A stretch of 64,000 bases of DNA from Dasypus novemcinctus (lineage: Eukaryota; Chordata; Mammalia; Cingulata; Dasypodidae), in contig NC_080698.1 in assembly GCF_030445035.2 (NCBI RefSeq), forward strand, positions 28,985,294 through 29,049,293, written 5' to 3'. Shown in pieces: positions 10,313 through 20,888 of the stretch. The notes under the pieces are model-generated. The model worked only from the letters and a program-made list of their open reading frames with translations. It had not been told where the DNA came from and made no database searches. Numbering within the stretch: the stretch's first letter is position 1; each line of letters begins with the position of its first letter. Made by a program: the position numbers and the translations under genes.

Positions 10313-12264
10313 CTCTTTTTTGTTTTCTACTGTTCATGGTTTTTTTGGTGTTTCAGATGGTATGATGCTTGGATAGTTGCATTGTTTATATGTAGTTTTT
10401 TTTTAAACATTACATGGCAATGTACACCACTTTGATACATTTGGTACACAAAATAAGATCCTTTAGAATAGTTATGCAGAAGACATGCGTGTTGGATTTA
10501 CATATTGGAGTCCAGGATGTGACTGACTAGGGAGAAAGAAGTTGGACTAGGAATGTTGGGTGAAGGAACGAGAAGGAATATAACACACAGTAACCATACC
10601 TTCTGATTTGAAAGGCAACTGCAGCATGTACAACGTTGACCCTGGTGCCTCAGAAGTGAACAATTTTATACTAACCAGTTGTGGGAATACACAATATAGG
10701 TATTATCTCCAGCATCAGGTTACAGCTTCAAGGTTTTGTGAACTGTTCTTATGTCTAACTTTAAGAAATTGATGTTGTTTCTAGGTCATCTTAATATTAC
10801 TGCTTTGATGCCAGATCACATAAAAAGAACAGCATGCACAACCCCCAACTGAAATCTTGTTGTAGCTGAGACAGTGAAGTAGTACATTAGAAGACTGTTT
10901 TATTTTTTATTTCACTTCTCTCCGCCCCCTCCCCCCCCATTGTCTGCTCTCTGTGTCCATTCTCTGTGTGTTCTTCTGTGTCCACTTGTATTCTTATCAG
11001 TGGCACCGGGAGTCTGTGTCTCTTTTAGTTGCATCATCTTGCTGCATCAGCTCTCTGTGTGTATGTGTGGCACCACTCCTGGAAGGCTGCGCTCTTTTCA
11101 TGCTGGGTGGCTCTCCTTACGGGGTGCACTCCTTGCGCGTGGGGCTCCCCTACACAGGGGATACCCCTGCGTGGCACAGCACTTCTTACGTGTATCAGCA
11201 GTGCGTGTAGGCCAGTTCACCACACTGGTCACAAGGCCCTGGGTTTGAACCCTGGACCTGCCATGTGGTAGGCAGATGCTCTATCAGTTTAGCCAAATCA
11301 GCTTCCCTAGAAGACTTTTAAATTGCAGCTTTTTTGGATTTTCCAAAGTGTGTCTGCACTCTTCTTCAAACAGGCCTTTTCTCCAGAAGGCAGAGTCACC
11401 TTGACAATGTCTGAGATTCCATTCTCTCACAACATGCAAAGAACACTAACGAAGATGTCATCTTTTATTCCATAGAGGCCCTTAATCATGATGGAAATTG
11501 GATCTACCTGCCTAAATTCTTCATTATACTTTCTATCAAATCTTCCACAGACAGCCCAGTGCAAATTTTTTCAAGGAGACACCAGCAACATTCACTCTCT
11601 TTTATTTGGGTACACTAGAGTCTCCAGACTCCCCACAGACCCAACCATGACAGCTTGATGGGTGAACTCATAGCCACTCCCCCATTAGGTAACAGAACTG
11701 GGCTGAATCCAGATTGCAACCACTTCCAATAACATGGTTTTTGAGAAAGCCATTTATTTTCCAAGTCACATAGGTCAAGATGTCTACTGGATTGGAAACA
11801 ACAAGCAACTTGCAGGTCAGGTGATATTTTACAACATTAAGAATGATGAATTTAAAGATGTTCACATTACACTGGACCAAATGCCCCAGTTTGATAATAA
11901 TCAGCTTTGAGTTTGCAGTTACATTGTAGTCTTTGCCAGAGACAATTTTTGGTGTTCTAAAGAAAAGTGTGCCTTGTTGGAGATCCATAATCTTTCCTTT
12001 CAGTTTGTCTTCCGTGGAATCCACGATCCACCTGCCAATTCCTTCATTAAGATACTGATAACACAGGCATGCCAATAGCACCAGCCCCAACAACTATAAT
12101 ATTACTCTGAGGGGTCTGTTTTTCCTTAAGAAGACTCAGAATCAGCTGATCTTTGAGAGTTGTCATCTTATATTGGAATGGAAAGGAACTAAGACTACTT
12201 GTTTAGTGGTGTCTGTGGCACATGGTGGTTGGATCCAGACATGGCAGTTTCAACTCTGGGACCT
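10313..12264 (-). pseudogene. LDHA: LDHA processed pseudogene (split by a SINE)
   Basis: Intronless, decayed retrocopy of L-lactate dehydrogenase A, the cytosolic glycolytic enzyme that interconverts pyruvate and lactate with NADH. Reading 12166 downwards, the start [16 protein letters not shown] aligns to the LDHA N-terminus, followed by VVGAGAIGM (Rossmann region), [27 protein letters not shown] and [11 protein letters not shown], and later [12 protein letters not shown] and LKKSADTLW. The stop position is at about 11317. It has frameshifts, stops, a roughly 30-nt deletion after NSKL and a roughly 130-nt deletion before the 'LSVADL' region. LDHA-like 3' UTR continues to about 10327, ending in an A-rich tail. 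Candidate 8-bp duplications, caattgat, lie at 10305-10312 and 12265-12272. The 5' 60 bp are assigned only from these. Loss of introns plus a poly(A) tail marks L1-mediated retroposition. Confidence 0.93.
10897..11307 (-). mobile_element. tRNA-derived SINE inside LDHA pseudogene
   Basis: Monomeric SINE of the 'gaagcggacttggcccag' type read on the minus strand. It is flanked by the perfect 9-bp duplication tagaagact (10888-10896 and 11308-11316). The site lies a few bases past the former LDHA stop codon, so the 3' UTR match resumes exactly on the other side. The plus-strand frames of 80-102 codons here are SINE shadows. Confidence 0.95.
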
Positions 12265-12272
12265 CAATTGAT

Positions 12273-12648
12273 GTTATATGTTAAAGCATCTTAAACATGT
12301 AATTTTTTTCACTTATTTTTTTTCCTTGCAATTTATTTTTCTTTTTAAAATCCTTTTTCTTTGCAATTTATTTTTTGAGGAAATCTGGTTCTTTGTCCTG
12401 TAGAGGCTCCCACAGAAAATCTTTATTTTTAAAGAATCGTTTACGACTATGAAAGTAATAAATGTGCATTGTAGACAGTTTAAAAATATCTAAAAGTATA
12501 AAGAGGAAAGTCTTTTTAGACCTCTTGAAACCTCTCCAACCAGTTAGTACTGTAAATGTGTTGGTAAATTCCCTTACAGCAGCATTTCCTAAAGTTTTTT
12601 TACATGAGATATTATTCCCATGATATGTCCTCCTCTAACAGTCTATTA
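12273..12648. other. Unassigned AT-rich sequence
   Basis: Nothing recognised apart from A/T-rich runs. A stretch from about 12420 to 12560 may be an old L1 or L2 scrap, but I cannot support a family. Confidence 0.3.
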
Positions 12649-13248
12649 TTATATTAGTTTTCTATTGCTACTGTAACAAATTACCAAGATTTCATGGCTT
12701 AAAACAATACCTGTTTATTATCTTGCAGTTCTGTAGGTCAGAAGTACAGTGGGCTTTGCTGAGTGTACTACTTATAGTCTCACAAGGTTGAAATTGAGGT
12801 GTTGGCTGGTCTGGGTTCTTAACTGGAGGATTTTGGGGGAGAATCTACTTCCAAGGTGGTTCAGTTTGTTAATAGAATTCAGCTCTATGTGGCTTTAGGA
12901 CTGAAGATCTTATATCCTTGCTGGCTGTTGGCTAAGTGTTGTTATAAGATTTTAGAAGCCACCAGCAGTCCTGATTCATCCTTTCTTTATTCAAAATTCT
13001 TTCTCTGAATCTCCCTGACTTTTCTTCCTGCTTCATCTCTCCTACCTCCACCTGGAGAATGTTCTCTGCTTTTAAGGGCTTGCATGATAACACTGAATCC
13101 ACAGATAATCCAGGATAATCTTATTTTAAGGACTGTAATTAATTACATCTGCCAAGTCCCTTTTGCCAGGTAAGGTAATATAATTATAAGTTCCAGGTAT
13201 TAGGACTTGAAAAACTTTTGGGATGAGGGTACATCCTGCCTACCAAAT
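12649..13248 (-). mobile_element. MLT1-type MaLR LTR
   Basis: Plus-strand text 'attagttttctattgctact', 'gtaacaaattaccaag', 'ttgcagttctgtaggtcaga', 'gataatccaggataatc' and a close at 'ctgcctaccaaa' follows the antisense of the MLT1 LTR consensus. It is a solo LTR of about 600 bp, strongly diverged and so probably older than the lineage-specific LTRs in this window. Confidence 0.8.
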
Positions 13249-13659
13249 GATCAAGGAAGTTTGGGGAATGACAGTTTAGGTGACACTAAAGCGGTGTTCT
13301 TTTCTGTTGACTTTAGGGGAGAATATGTTTCTTTTCTGTCCACATTCCCTGGCTCAGGAATATTGTGCTATATTCAAAATAAGCTACCTGTATTTCTGCT
13401 CATCATTCTGTAGTCACATTTTCCTGAGGAAAGTTTCTTTGATTTTTTTAAAGACTACTATCATTAGATTGGACCTACCCAAACAATCCCCATGTCAAGA
13501 CTCTAAAGTGAATGACATTTTGGCATGTTACATATCACAGATTCTTAGAATTGATATGTAAACTTTTTGGGGGGTCTATTATTCTGCTGACCACACTGAT
13601 TTTGTGAGCCAATCAGTTCACAGAAACTCAATGATTTTTCCAACTTTGCTTTTCAATTT
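13249..13659. other. Unassigned sequence
   Basis: No gene or repeat recognised. Overlapping 68- and 93-codon frames at 13207-13561 show no domain. Confidence 0.35.
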
Positions 13660-15796
13660 TTAAAAACAGTAAAAGAAGTGAAGTCATCAAAATGGCAACA
13701 TAAGACATCCCTGGAAAAGTCTCCCCTCAGAATCACCTAATAAAAGGACAAATCCAACTTTCTTGGAGCTCTGGAATATGACAGAGATTGGAAAAGGACT
13801 CCATCAACACTGAATTGAAGAAAAATAAAAGAAAATGCCAAAATCAGGTAGGTGATTTACATCCCAACCACACCAGTCCAGACTCCTCCTGCTCAATCAG
13901 CTACACATAGCTTAGGAGTCATTCAGAGGCAGCATGGCCTGGGTCCCTCCTGCTGTGGATGCATATCATAGAGCCACACACAGGAGAGAATTAGAACCTC
14001 ACACATATCCAGCTACAGTGACGCAAGTCCCCAGAGACCTAGGGCAGAACACAAGTGACTGAGAAGTGCCACATACTAAAGTACCTAAAAGTAAAAAAGA
14101 AACTGCAGCAGAATTGTTGACAAGAAGTGCACACATTTAATCCAGTCTCCTTTTGCTAGACCAACTAAATGCAAAATGGGCCTGGATTGACCTCATCTGG
14201 CTCCCTGGGGCAAGATACCCTAATGAGGAAGAAACGGGAGAAAGAAAAGCCTCAGAGAAAAAAAAAATGTGGAGAAACTGAAATGTGATAAGATAGGATA
14301 GATACCAGAAGTGAAAAGTGTAATTAAAAGGGGGCACTGAGGGAGAAAGAGAATTTAAACAAGTTATAGATACTGGGGAGAAAAAATTCTGCATAAGAAC
14401 AAACTTAAGTAATTAAGAGTCCCAGAAAAGTAACAGAGGAAAGGAAGCTTTCTCCTGGAAGTGAAATAATTGCACTCTTAAAAATTGTGCTACATATCCA
14501 GGGCAAGAATTTTTTTTTAGCAGAAGAGATAACAAAATCTGAGTAGTTCAACATGGACTACTCCAAAGATCCAGAATATGTTGGACCAACTATCAAAGAA
14601 AAGCCTTGACACAAAGCCAATCAACAATAAAACCCTACTCAAGGGGGAGAGACTGACTTTTAGTGTTAACACATCAAACTCATACAAAATTACATAATAG
14701 CAAAAAATTACAGAAGATATTACAGGAAGATATGCAAAATAGAAAATATAGGAAAATATGTAAAGAACTACAGGAAGACATGACTCAGTCAAGGGAAGAA
14801 GTTAAGATGTCAGTGGAGACACAATTTGAAACTACTAATCTAAGCTATTCAAAACATCTCCTAAATCAGTTCAAAGAGATGAAGGAAAATATGGATAGAA
14901 ATAAACTATAGTGAATAGAAGGCTAAAGGATATTAGGAAGACAATGTGTTAGCATAAAAAGAATAGAAAAGTTTAAAAAGAAACAAATTATGGGGATGAA
15001 AGGCACAATAATAGAGATTAAAGATACATGAGAGGCTTACAATAGCAGATTTTAGCAGGAAGAAGAAAATCAGTGAACTAGAAGACAGGACAATCAAAAT
15101 TATACAGTAAAAAAATAGAAAATAATAGAAAAAAATTAAGCAGAGTTGTAGGAATTTAAGTGACAGTGCAAAGTGTACAAATATGCATGTCATGTGTGTC
15201 CCAGAAGGAGAAGAGAAGGGAAAAGGGGAAGAAAGAATGTTTGAGGAAATAATGGTTAAAAATTTTCTGAATCTTATGAAAGCCTAAAATATACATGTCC
15301 AAGAAGTACAGGATATTCCAACCAGCATAAACCCTAAAGACCTACTCTGAGACATCTATTAATCAGAATGTTAAATGCCAGAGATAAAAGAGAGGATTCT
15401 GAAAGCAACAAGAGAAAAGCAATTCATCACATATGAGTTTGTGATGTAACTGCTGATTTCTCATCAGAAACCATGAAGGCAAGAAGGCAGTGGTATGATA
15501 TATATATGTTATTAAAGAGAAAAATTGCCAGCCAAAATTCTTTATATTGTAAAACTGTCCTTCAAAAATGAGGAAGTTTATAATATACACTGATAAAAAG
15601 AAATGGAGAGAATTTGTCAACAAAAGACCCACCTTACAAGACTAACTAAAGGGAGTACTGCAGGATGAAAGGAAGAGATGAGAAAGAGTAGCTTGGAGTA
15701 CTGTGAAGAAATGAAGATCTTCAGTAAAGGTAACTAAAAGGGTAGATGCAAAACCCAATAGTTCATTATCATAAATATATATAACTCTATTCTTTA

Positions 15797-16196
15797 TTTT
15801 TAAAAAATTTTAAAGATTTATTTATTTCTCCGCTTCCCCCCCCGCCCATTGTTGCTCTGTTTCCATTCACTGTGTGTTCTTCTGTGTCCACTTCGATTGT
15901 AAGGTAGCACCAGGAAACTGCATCTCTTTTTTGTTGCATCATCTTGCTGCATCAGCTCTCCATGTGTGTGGTGCCACTCCTGGGTAGCCTGAGTTTTTTT
16001 CACATAGGGTGGCTCTCCTTGCGGGGAACACTCCTTGCATGTGGCGCTCCCCTACATGGGGGCGCCCCTGCGTGGCACAGCACTCCTTGTGCATGGGCTG
16101 GCTTTACCACACAGGTCAGGAGGCCCTGGGTACCAAACCCTGGACTCCCCATATGGTAGGTGGATGCTCTATCAGTTGAGCCATGTCTGCTCCCCT
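15797..16196 (-). mobile_element. tRNA-derived SINE, monomeric
   Basis: Minus-strand copy with head near 16196 and A/T-rich tail near 15797. It is flanked by the 14-bp duplication aactctattcttta (15783-15796), which recurs with one change at 16197-16210. It splits the plus-strand L1. Confidence 0.93.
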
Positions 16197-16368
16197 AACT
16201 CTACTCTTTAATTCCCATAAGATTCAGCATATAATTGAACAGGAAAAAGTTGTATTTTCTAATAATGGGCATGCAAAATATAAAGAGCTAAATTGGGAGA
16301 AAAACAACATAAAGAGGGAAACAGAGGGAAATGGGAGCAGAGAAACTGTATGTTATTGAAAGTAAGTT

Positions 16369-16786
16369 GGGGTGGCAGACTTGGCGCAGTGATTAGGGTG
16401 TCCGTCTACCACATGGGAGGTCTGCAGTTCAAACCCAGGGCCTCCTTGACCCGTGTGGAGCTGGCCCATGCACAGTGCTGATGCACAGAGTACTGTGCCA
16501 CGCAGGGGTGTCCCCTGCATAGGGGAGCCCCACGCACAAGGAGTACGCCTCGTAAGGAGAGCCACCCAGTGCAAAAGAAAGTGCAGACTACCCAAGAATG
16601 GTGCCGCACATATGGAGAGCTGATGCAGCAAGATGACTCAACAAAAAGAAACACAGATTCCCGTGCCACTGATGACAACAGAAGCTGACAAAGAAGAACA
16701 TGCAGTCAATAGACACAGAGAACAGACAACTGGGGCAGGGGCAGGGGGAGAAATAAATAAATAAATATTTAAAAACCAAAAAAAAA
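16369..16786 (+). mobile_element. tRNA-derived SINE, monomeric
   Basis: Plus-strand copy: head 'ggtggcagacttggcgcagt', B-box 'ggtctgcagttcaaaccc', body, and tail of 'aaataaataaataaat'. The downstream L1 ORF2 text resumes at about 16787. Minus-strand frames of 90-92 codons here are shadows of the SINE body. Confidence 0.92.
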
Positions 16787-16858
16787 CCTATGGAATGCAA
16801 TGAAGGCAGTTCTGAGAGAGAAATTTATAGCCCTTAATGCTTATATTAAAAAGAAGAG

Positions 16859-17250
16859 GGAGGAGCAGATGTGGCTCAAGCAATTGGGTGTCTACCTCCC
16901 ACATGGGAAATCCTGGGTTTGGTTCCCGATGTTTCTTAAAGAAGATGAGCAGATCCTGCAACCACAGCAATGAGCAGACACTGCAACCAGCAGATGCTGA
17001 AACTGGCAGATACTGCAACTGCTGCAACAAGCAGATGCCACAATGAACAGATGCTGCAACAAACAAATGCCACAACACGCAGGGAGCAGAAGTGGCTCAA
17101 GTGGTTGGGCACTCCCTCCCATGGGAAGTCTTGAGTTTGGTTCCCAGTGCCTCCTGAAAAAAGATGAGCAACCATGAGCAGACAGATGAAGGAGCCATTG
17201 GGGGAGGGGGGAGGAGGAAGGGGAATCAAAATTTTAAAATTACAAAAAAA
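16859..17250 (+). mobile_element. Dimeric tRNA SINE (two heads)
   Basis: Two heads of the 'ggagcagatgtggctcaag' type lie head to tail: the first at 16859 and the second at about 17081. The join is 'cacgcagggagcagaagtgg' and the shared A-rich tail is at about 17225-17250. The left unit carries a long run of degenerate 'cagatgctgcaac' repeats at 16950-17075. The same join recurs in the copies at 54.3 and 55.6 kb, so this is best read as one dimeric element. The 160-codon minus-strand frame (16936-17418) is a shadow. Confidence 0.8.
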
Positions 17251-17400
17251 GACGAGGGAGGTGATATGGCTCAGTGGTTGAGTGCTGGCTTCCCACATAC
17301 TAGGTCCCAGGTTCAATCCCTGGCCCCAGCACCTCAAAAAGAACCATACAGAAAAAACAAAAACAAAAATAAACAACAACAAAAAACAAAACAAAAAAGA
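17251..17400 (+). mobile_element. tRNA-Ala-like SINE
   Basis: Short SINE with a near tRNA-Ala head: 'atggctcagtggttgagtgc', then 'cccaggttcaatccctgg' and 'ccccagcacctc', followed by a 70-bp tail rich in AAC. It abuts the preceding dimeric SINE, probably inserted into its A-tail. Confidence 0.8.
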
Positions 17401-17546
17401 AGAAAGAGCTAAAATCAAAGACCTAACTGTACACCTGGAGGAACTAGAAAAGAAACATCAAAATCTAAAACAAGCATAAGGAAAGAAATGAGAAAGATGA
17501 GAGCAGAAAACAGAAAAAAATGAAATGGAGAATAAAATACTACAGA

Positions 17547-17651
17547 GGGGAGCAGATATAGCTCATGTGGTTGAGCGTCTGTTTCCCATGTATGACCCCT
17601 GGTACCTCTTAAAAACAAAACACTCAAATAAATGAAAAAAACAACTCTCAT
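17547..17651 (+). mobile_element. Short tRNA-like SINE monomer
   Basis: Head 'ggagcagatatagctcatgt', B-box remnant 'tgacccctggtacctc', A-rich tail. With the next monomer it forms a pair inserted in L1 ORF2 between matching 'aaaatac' sequences (about 17534 and 17736). Confidence 0.75.
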
Positions 17652-17742
17652 TGGGGAGCAGATGTGGCTCAGTGTTTGAGTGCCCACTTTCCATGTATGA
17701 GGTCCTGGGTTTAATCCCTGGTACCTCTTTTTAAAAAAATAC
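17652..17742 (+). mobile_element. Short tRNA-like SINE monomer
   Basis: Head 'ggggagcagatgtggctcag', B-box 'ggtcctgggtttaatccctg', then 'gtacctc' and an A-tail. Closely related to the preceding monomer, head to tail. Confidence 0.75.
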
Positions 17743-18002
17743 AATAGAAAGCATTAATACAACCAAAAGTTGGTTCTTTGAAAAGTTCAATAAAATTGAC
17801 AAACAATTAGATAGATTGTTAAAGAAAAAAAAGACAGAAGACAAAAAAATAAATAAAATGATAAATGAGGGGGCATTACTCTGGTTCCCATTGAAATAAA
17901 AAGGATCATAAGAAGATACAATGACCAACTGCATGACAACAAATTAAACAATCTAGATAAAATGGAAAAATTCCTAGAAACACACAAGTTTCACTGACAC
18001 TA

Positions 18003-18036
18003 GGGGGTGTAGCTCAGTGGTAGAGCATTTGACTGT
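18003..18036 (+). pseudogene. tRNA-Cys 5'-half retroinsertion
   Basis: A 34-bp insertion matching the 5' half of tRNA-Cys(GCA): acceptor strand gggggtg, D arm with 'agctcagtggtagagc' (A box), then 'atttgactgt', stopping in the anticodon loop. It is flanked by the perfect 10-bp direct repeat actgacacta (17993-18002 and 18037-18046) inside L1 ORF2 text, and there is no A-tail. The last ten bases fit tRNA-Cys and not tRNA-Ala. Short, tail-less tRNA retropseudogenes are a known rare class in mammals; origin from a cleaved tRNA half is inference. Confidence 0.85.
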
Positions 18037-18200
18037 ACTGACACTAGAAGAAACAGCAGATCTGAGCAGACCAATTACAAATAAAGAGATTGATTCAGCT
18101 ATCAAAAACCTCCCAACAAAAAAGCCCAGAACCAGATGGCTCCACAGTGAATTCTACCAAACATTCAAAAAGAATTAAAACCAATTATATGCAAATTCTT

Positions 18201-18820
18201 TGTAGAAGTTTGATATTGTTTATGAATTCCAAAAATAGATATTGAATTGTTTGTAAACTGGTCTGTTCCTCTGGGTGTATTAGATTGTATTAACTTCAGA
18301 AGTTTCACCTTTACTTGATTAAATTATGATTAAGGCTTTGATTGGGCCAAGGGTGCAGGGACTCACAGAGAAAACATATGGCAGAGGAGAGAGTTGGAGT
18401 GTTGATGATGGAGCCATGGGAAGTAAACACACAGGAGAACACAGAGGAATAAAGACAGTTTCATAGAAATGGCAGAGGCCCCAGGAAGAGAGAGACTGTG
18501 ATAGTCTACATCTAACTCATGGAGAGAACAGAGCAGCTGAGCCTGATGAGAAACGAGCCCCGGAGAGAATGAGACTTATCATAGCCTACAGTTGATATCA
18601 GAAGAAGCTGAGACCACAGAGCCTTAGGAGGAAGAAGAGTGAATCCTTGCAGAGACTGGCAGCCAACTTGCTCCAATATGTGGCAACAGACTTTGATGAG
18701 GGATGTAACCTATACTTTATGACCTTGTAACCATAAGCTTCTACCCTAAATAAAGACCCTTTATAAATGCCAATGGATTTCTGGTACTTTGCATCAGCAC
18801 CCCTTTAAATGACTAATATA
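18201..18820 (+). mobile_element. MaLR/ERVL-like solo LTR (subfamily A)
   Basis: About 620 bp with TGTAGAAGTTTGATAT at the start and ATGACTAATATA at the end, containing 'aaataaagaccc'. Flanking 5-mers ttctt (18196-18200) and ctctt (18821-18825) differ by one base, as expected for an ERVL-type 5-bp duplication. Inserted into L1 ORF2, whose text resumes at about 18826. Homologous to the LTRs at 22738 and 57423 (reverse). Confidence 0.85.
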
Positions 18821-20509
18821 CTCTTCAAAAAAAAATTGAATAGGTGGTAACAGGACCTAGAATTCATTCTATGAGGCCAACATTACTGTAATACCAAAGC
18901 CAGAAAAAGATACTATAAGAAAATTATAGACCGATTTCTCTTATATATATATAGATGCAAAAATCCTCAACAAAATACTTGCAAATCAAATCCAAATGCA
19001 CATTAAAAGAATTATACACCATAATTAAGTGGGATTTATCCTAGTTCTGCAAGGGTGGTTAAACAAGAATATCAATTAATGTAATATACCACATTAAAAA
19101 AACAAAGGGACAAAAACCACATGATCATCTCTATTGATGCAGAAAAGGCATTGGACCAAATCTAACATCCTGTTTTGATTAAGAACACTTAGAAAAATAG
19201 GAATAGAAAAAAACTCCTCAACATGACAAAGAGCATACATGAAAAACCCACTGCTAACATCACACTTAATAATGAAAATCTGGAAGTTTTTCTCTAAGAA
19301 CTGGAACAAGTCAAGGATGTCCACTGACACCACTGTTATTCAATACTGAACTGGAAGTTAAAGTCAGAGCATTTAGGCTAGAAGAAGAAATAAAAGGCGT
19401 ATAGATTGGAAAGGAAGAAATGAAACTTTCATTATTTGCAGATGTAATGAGTCTATATGTAGAAAGTCCCAAAAAACTACAGTGAAGCAATTAGAGCTAA
19501 TGAACAAATTCAGCAGTGATGGGGTCCAAGATCAACATACAAAAATCAGTAGTGTTTCTATACCCTCATTACAAGCAATCTGAGGAGGAAATGAAGAAAA
19601 AAATTCCATTTAAAATAGCAACAAAAAGAAACAAATACCCAGGAATAAATTTAACCAAGGATTTAATGGACTTATACAGGGAAAACCAAAATATTTTGCC
19701 AAAAGAAATAACAAAAGATCTAAATAAATGGAAAGATATTCCATTATCATTGATTAGAAGACTAGTGTTAAGATGTCAATTCTACTCAAAATGTTTTACA
19801 GATTCAATGCAATCCCAATCAAATTGCCAGCAGCCTAATTTGCAGAAATAGAAAAGGTGATCATCAAATTTATTTGTAAGGGTAAGGGGCCCAATATAGC
19901 CAAAATTGTCAGGAAAAAGAACGACACTGGAGAACTCACACTTCCTGACTTTAAAACTGATTACAAAGCTACAGAGGTCAAAATAGCACATGGTTACTAG
20001 CACAAGGATAGATATTAATATACAGACCATTAGAATCAAATTGAGAGTTCAGAAATAGACCTTTACCTCTATGGACAATTGATTTTTGACAAAGCTGCCA
20101 AGGGGATTCAATTGGGAAAGAATAGTTCTCTTCAAATTGTGCTGGGAGAGCAAGATATCCATATACAAAGGAATGAAGGAGCACCCTTATTCACACTATT
20201 TTTAAAAACTTAACTAAAAAATGGATCAAAAACCTAAATGCAAGAACCAGAACTATAAAAATCCTAAAAGAAAATGTAGAGAAGCATCTTCAGGACCTTG
20301 CATTAGGCAATGGTTTCTTTGACTTTACACCCAAAGCACAAGCAATGAAAGAAAAACAGGTAAAATGGATCTCATCAAAATTAAAAGCTTTGGTGCATAA
20401 AGGACTTTATTATGAAAGTGATAAGACAAGGTACTCAATGGGAGAAAATATTTGGAAACCACATATCAGGTAAGGTTTTAAAATCCTCACTATATAAAGA
20501 AACCCTACA

Positions 20510-20888
20510 GGAAATGGACTTTGGCCCAGTGGTTAGGGCGTCCGTCTACCACATGGGAGGTCCGCGGTTCAAGCCCCGGGCCTCCTTGACCCGTGTGGAG
20601 CTGGCCCATGCGCAGTGCTGATGCACGCAAGGAGTGCCCTGCCACACAGGGGTGTCCCCCGCGTAGGGGAGCCCCACACGCAAGGAGTGCACCCATAAGG
20701 AGAGCCGCCCAGCGCGAAGGAGGGAGCAGCCTGCCCAGGAATGGAGCCGCCCACACTTCCTGTGCTGCTGACATCAACAGAGGCGGACAAAGAAACAAGA
20801 CGCAGCAAAAAGACACAGAAAACAGACAACCAGGGGAGGGGAGGGGAATTAAATAAATAAAAAAAAATCTTTAAAAAAAAAAAAAAAA
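20510..20888 (+). mobile_element. tRNA-derived SINE, monomeric
   Basis: Well-preserved 'ggactttggcccagtgg' head, B-box 'ggtccgcggttcaagcc', and tail 'aaataaataaaaaaaa'. Flanked by the 14-bp duplication aaagaaaccctaca (20496-20509), repeated with one change at 20889-20902. CpG sites are largely kept, so it is relatively young. Both-strand frames of 69-103 codons are SINE shadows. Confidence 0.95.

Noticed and set aside
16377..16450. tRNA-like heads of SINEs as tRNA genes
   Set aside because: They contain A- and B-box-like text but cannot fold into a tRNA with a proper acceptor stem, and each is followed by a SINE body and A-rich tail.
18003..18036. A functional tRNA gene
   Set aside because: Only the 5' half is present. 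The anticodon stem cannot close and the T arm with the B box is absent.
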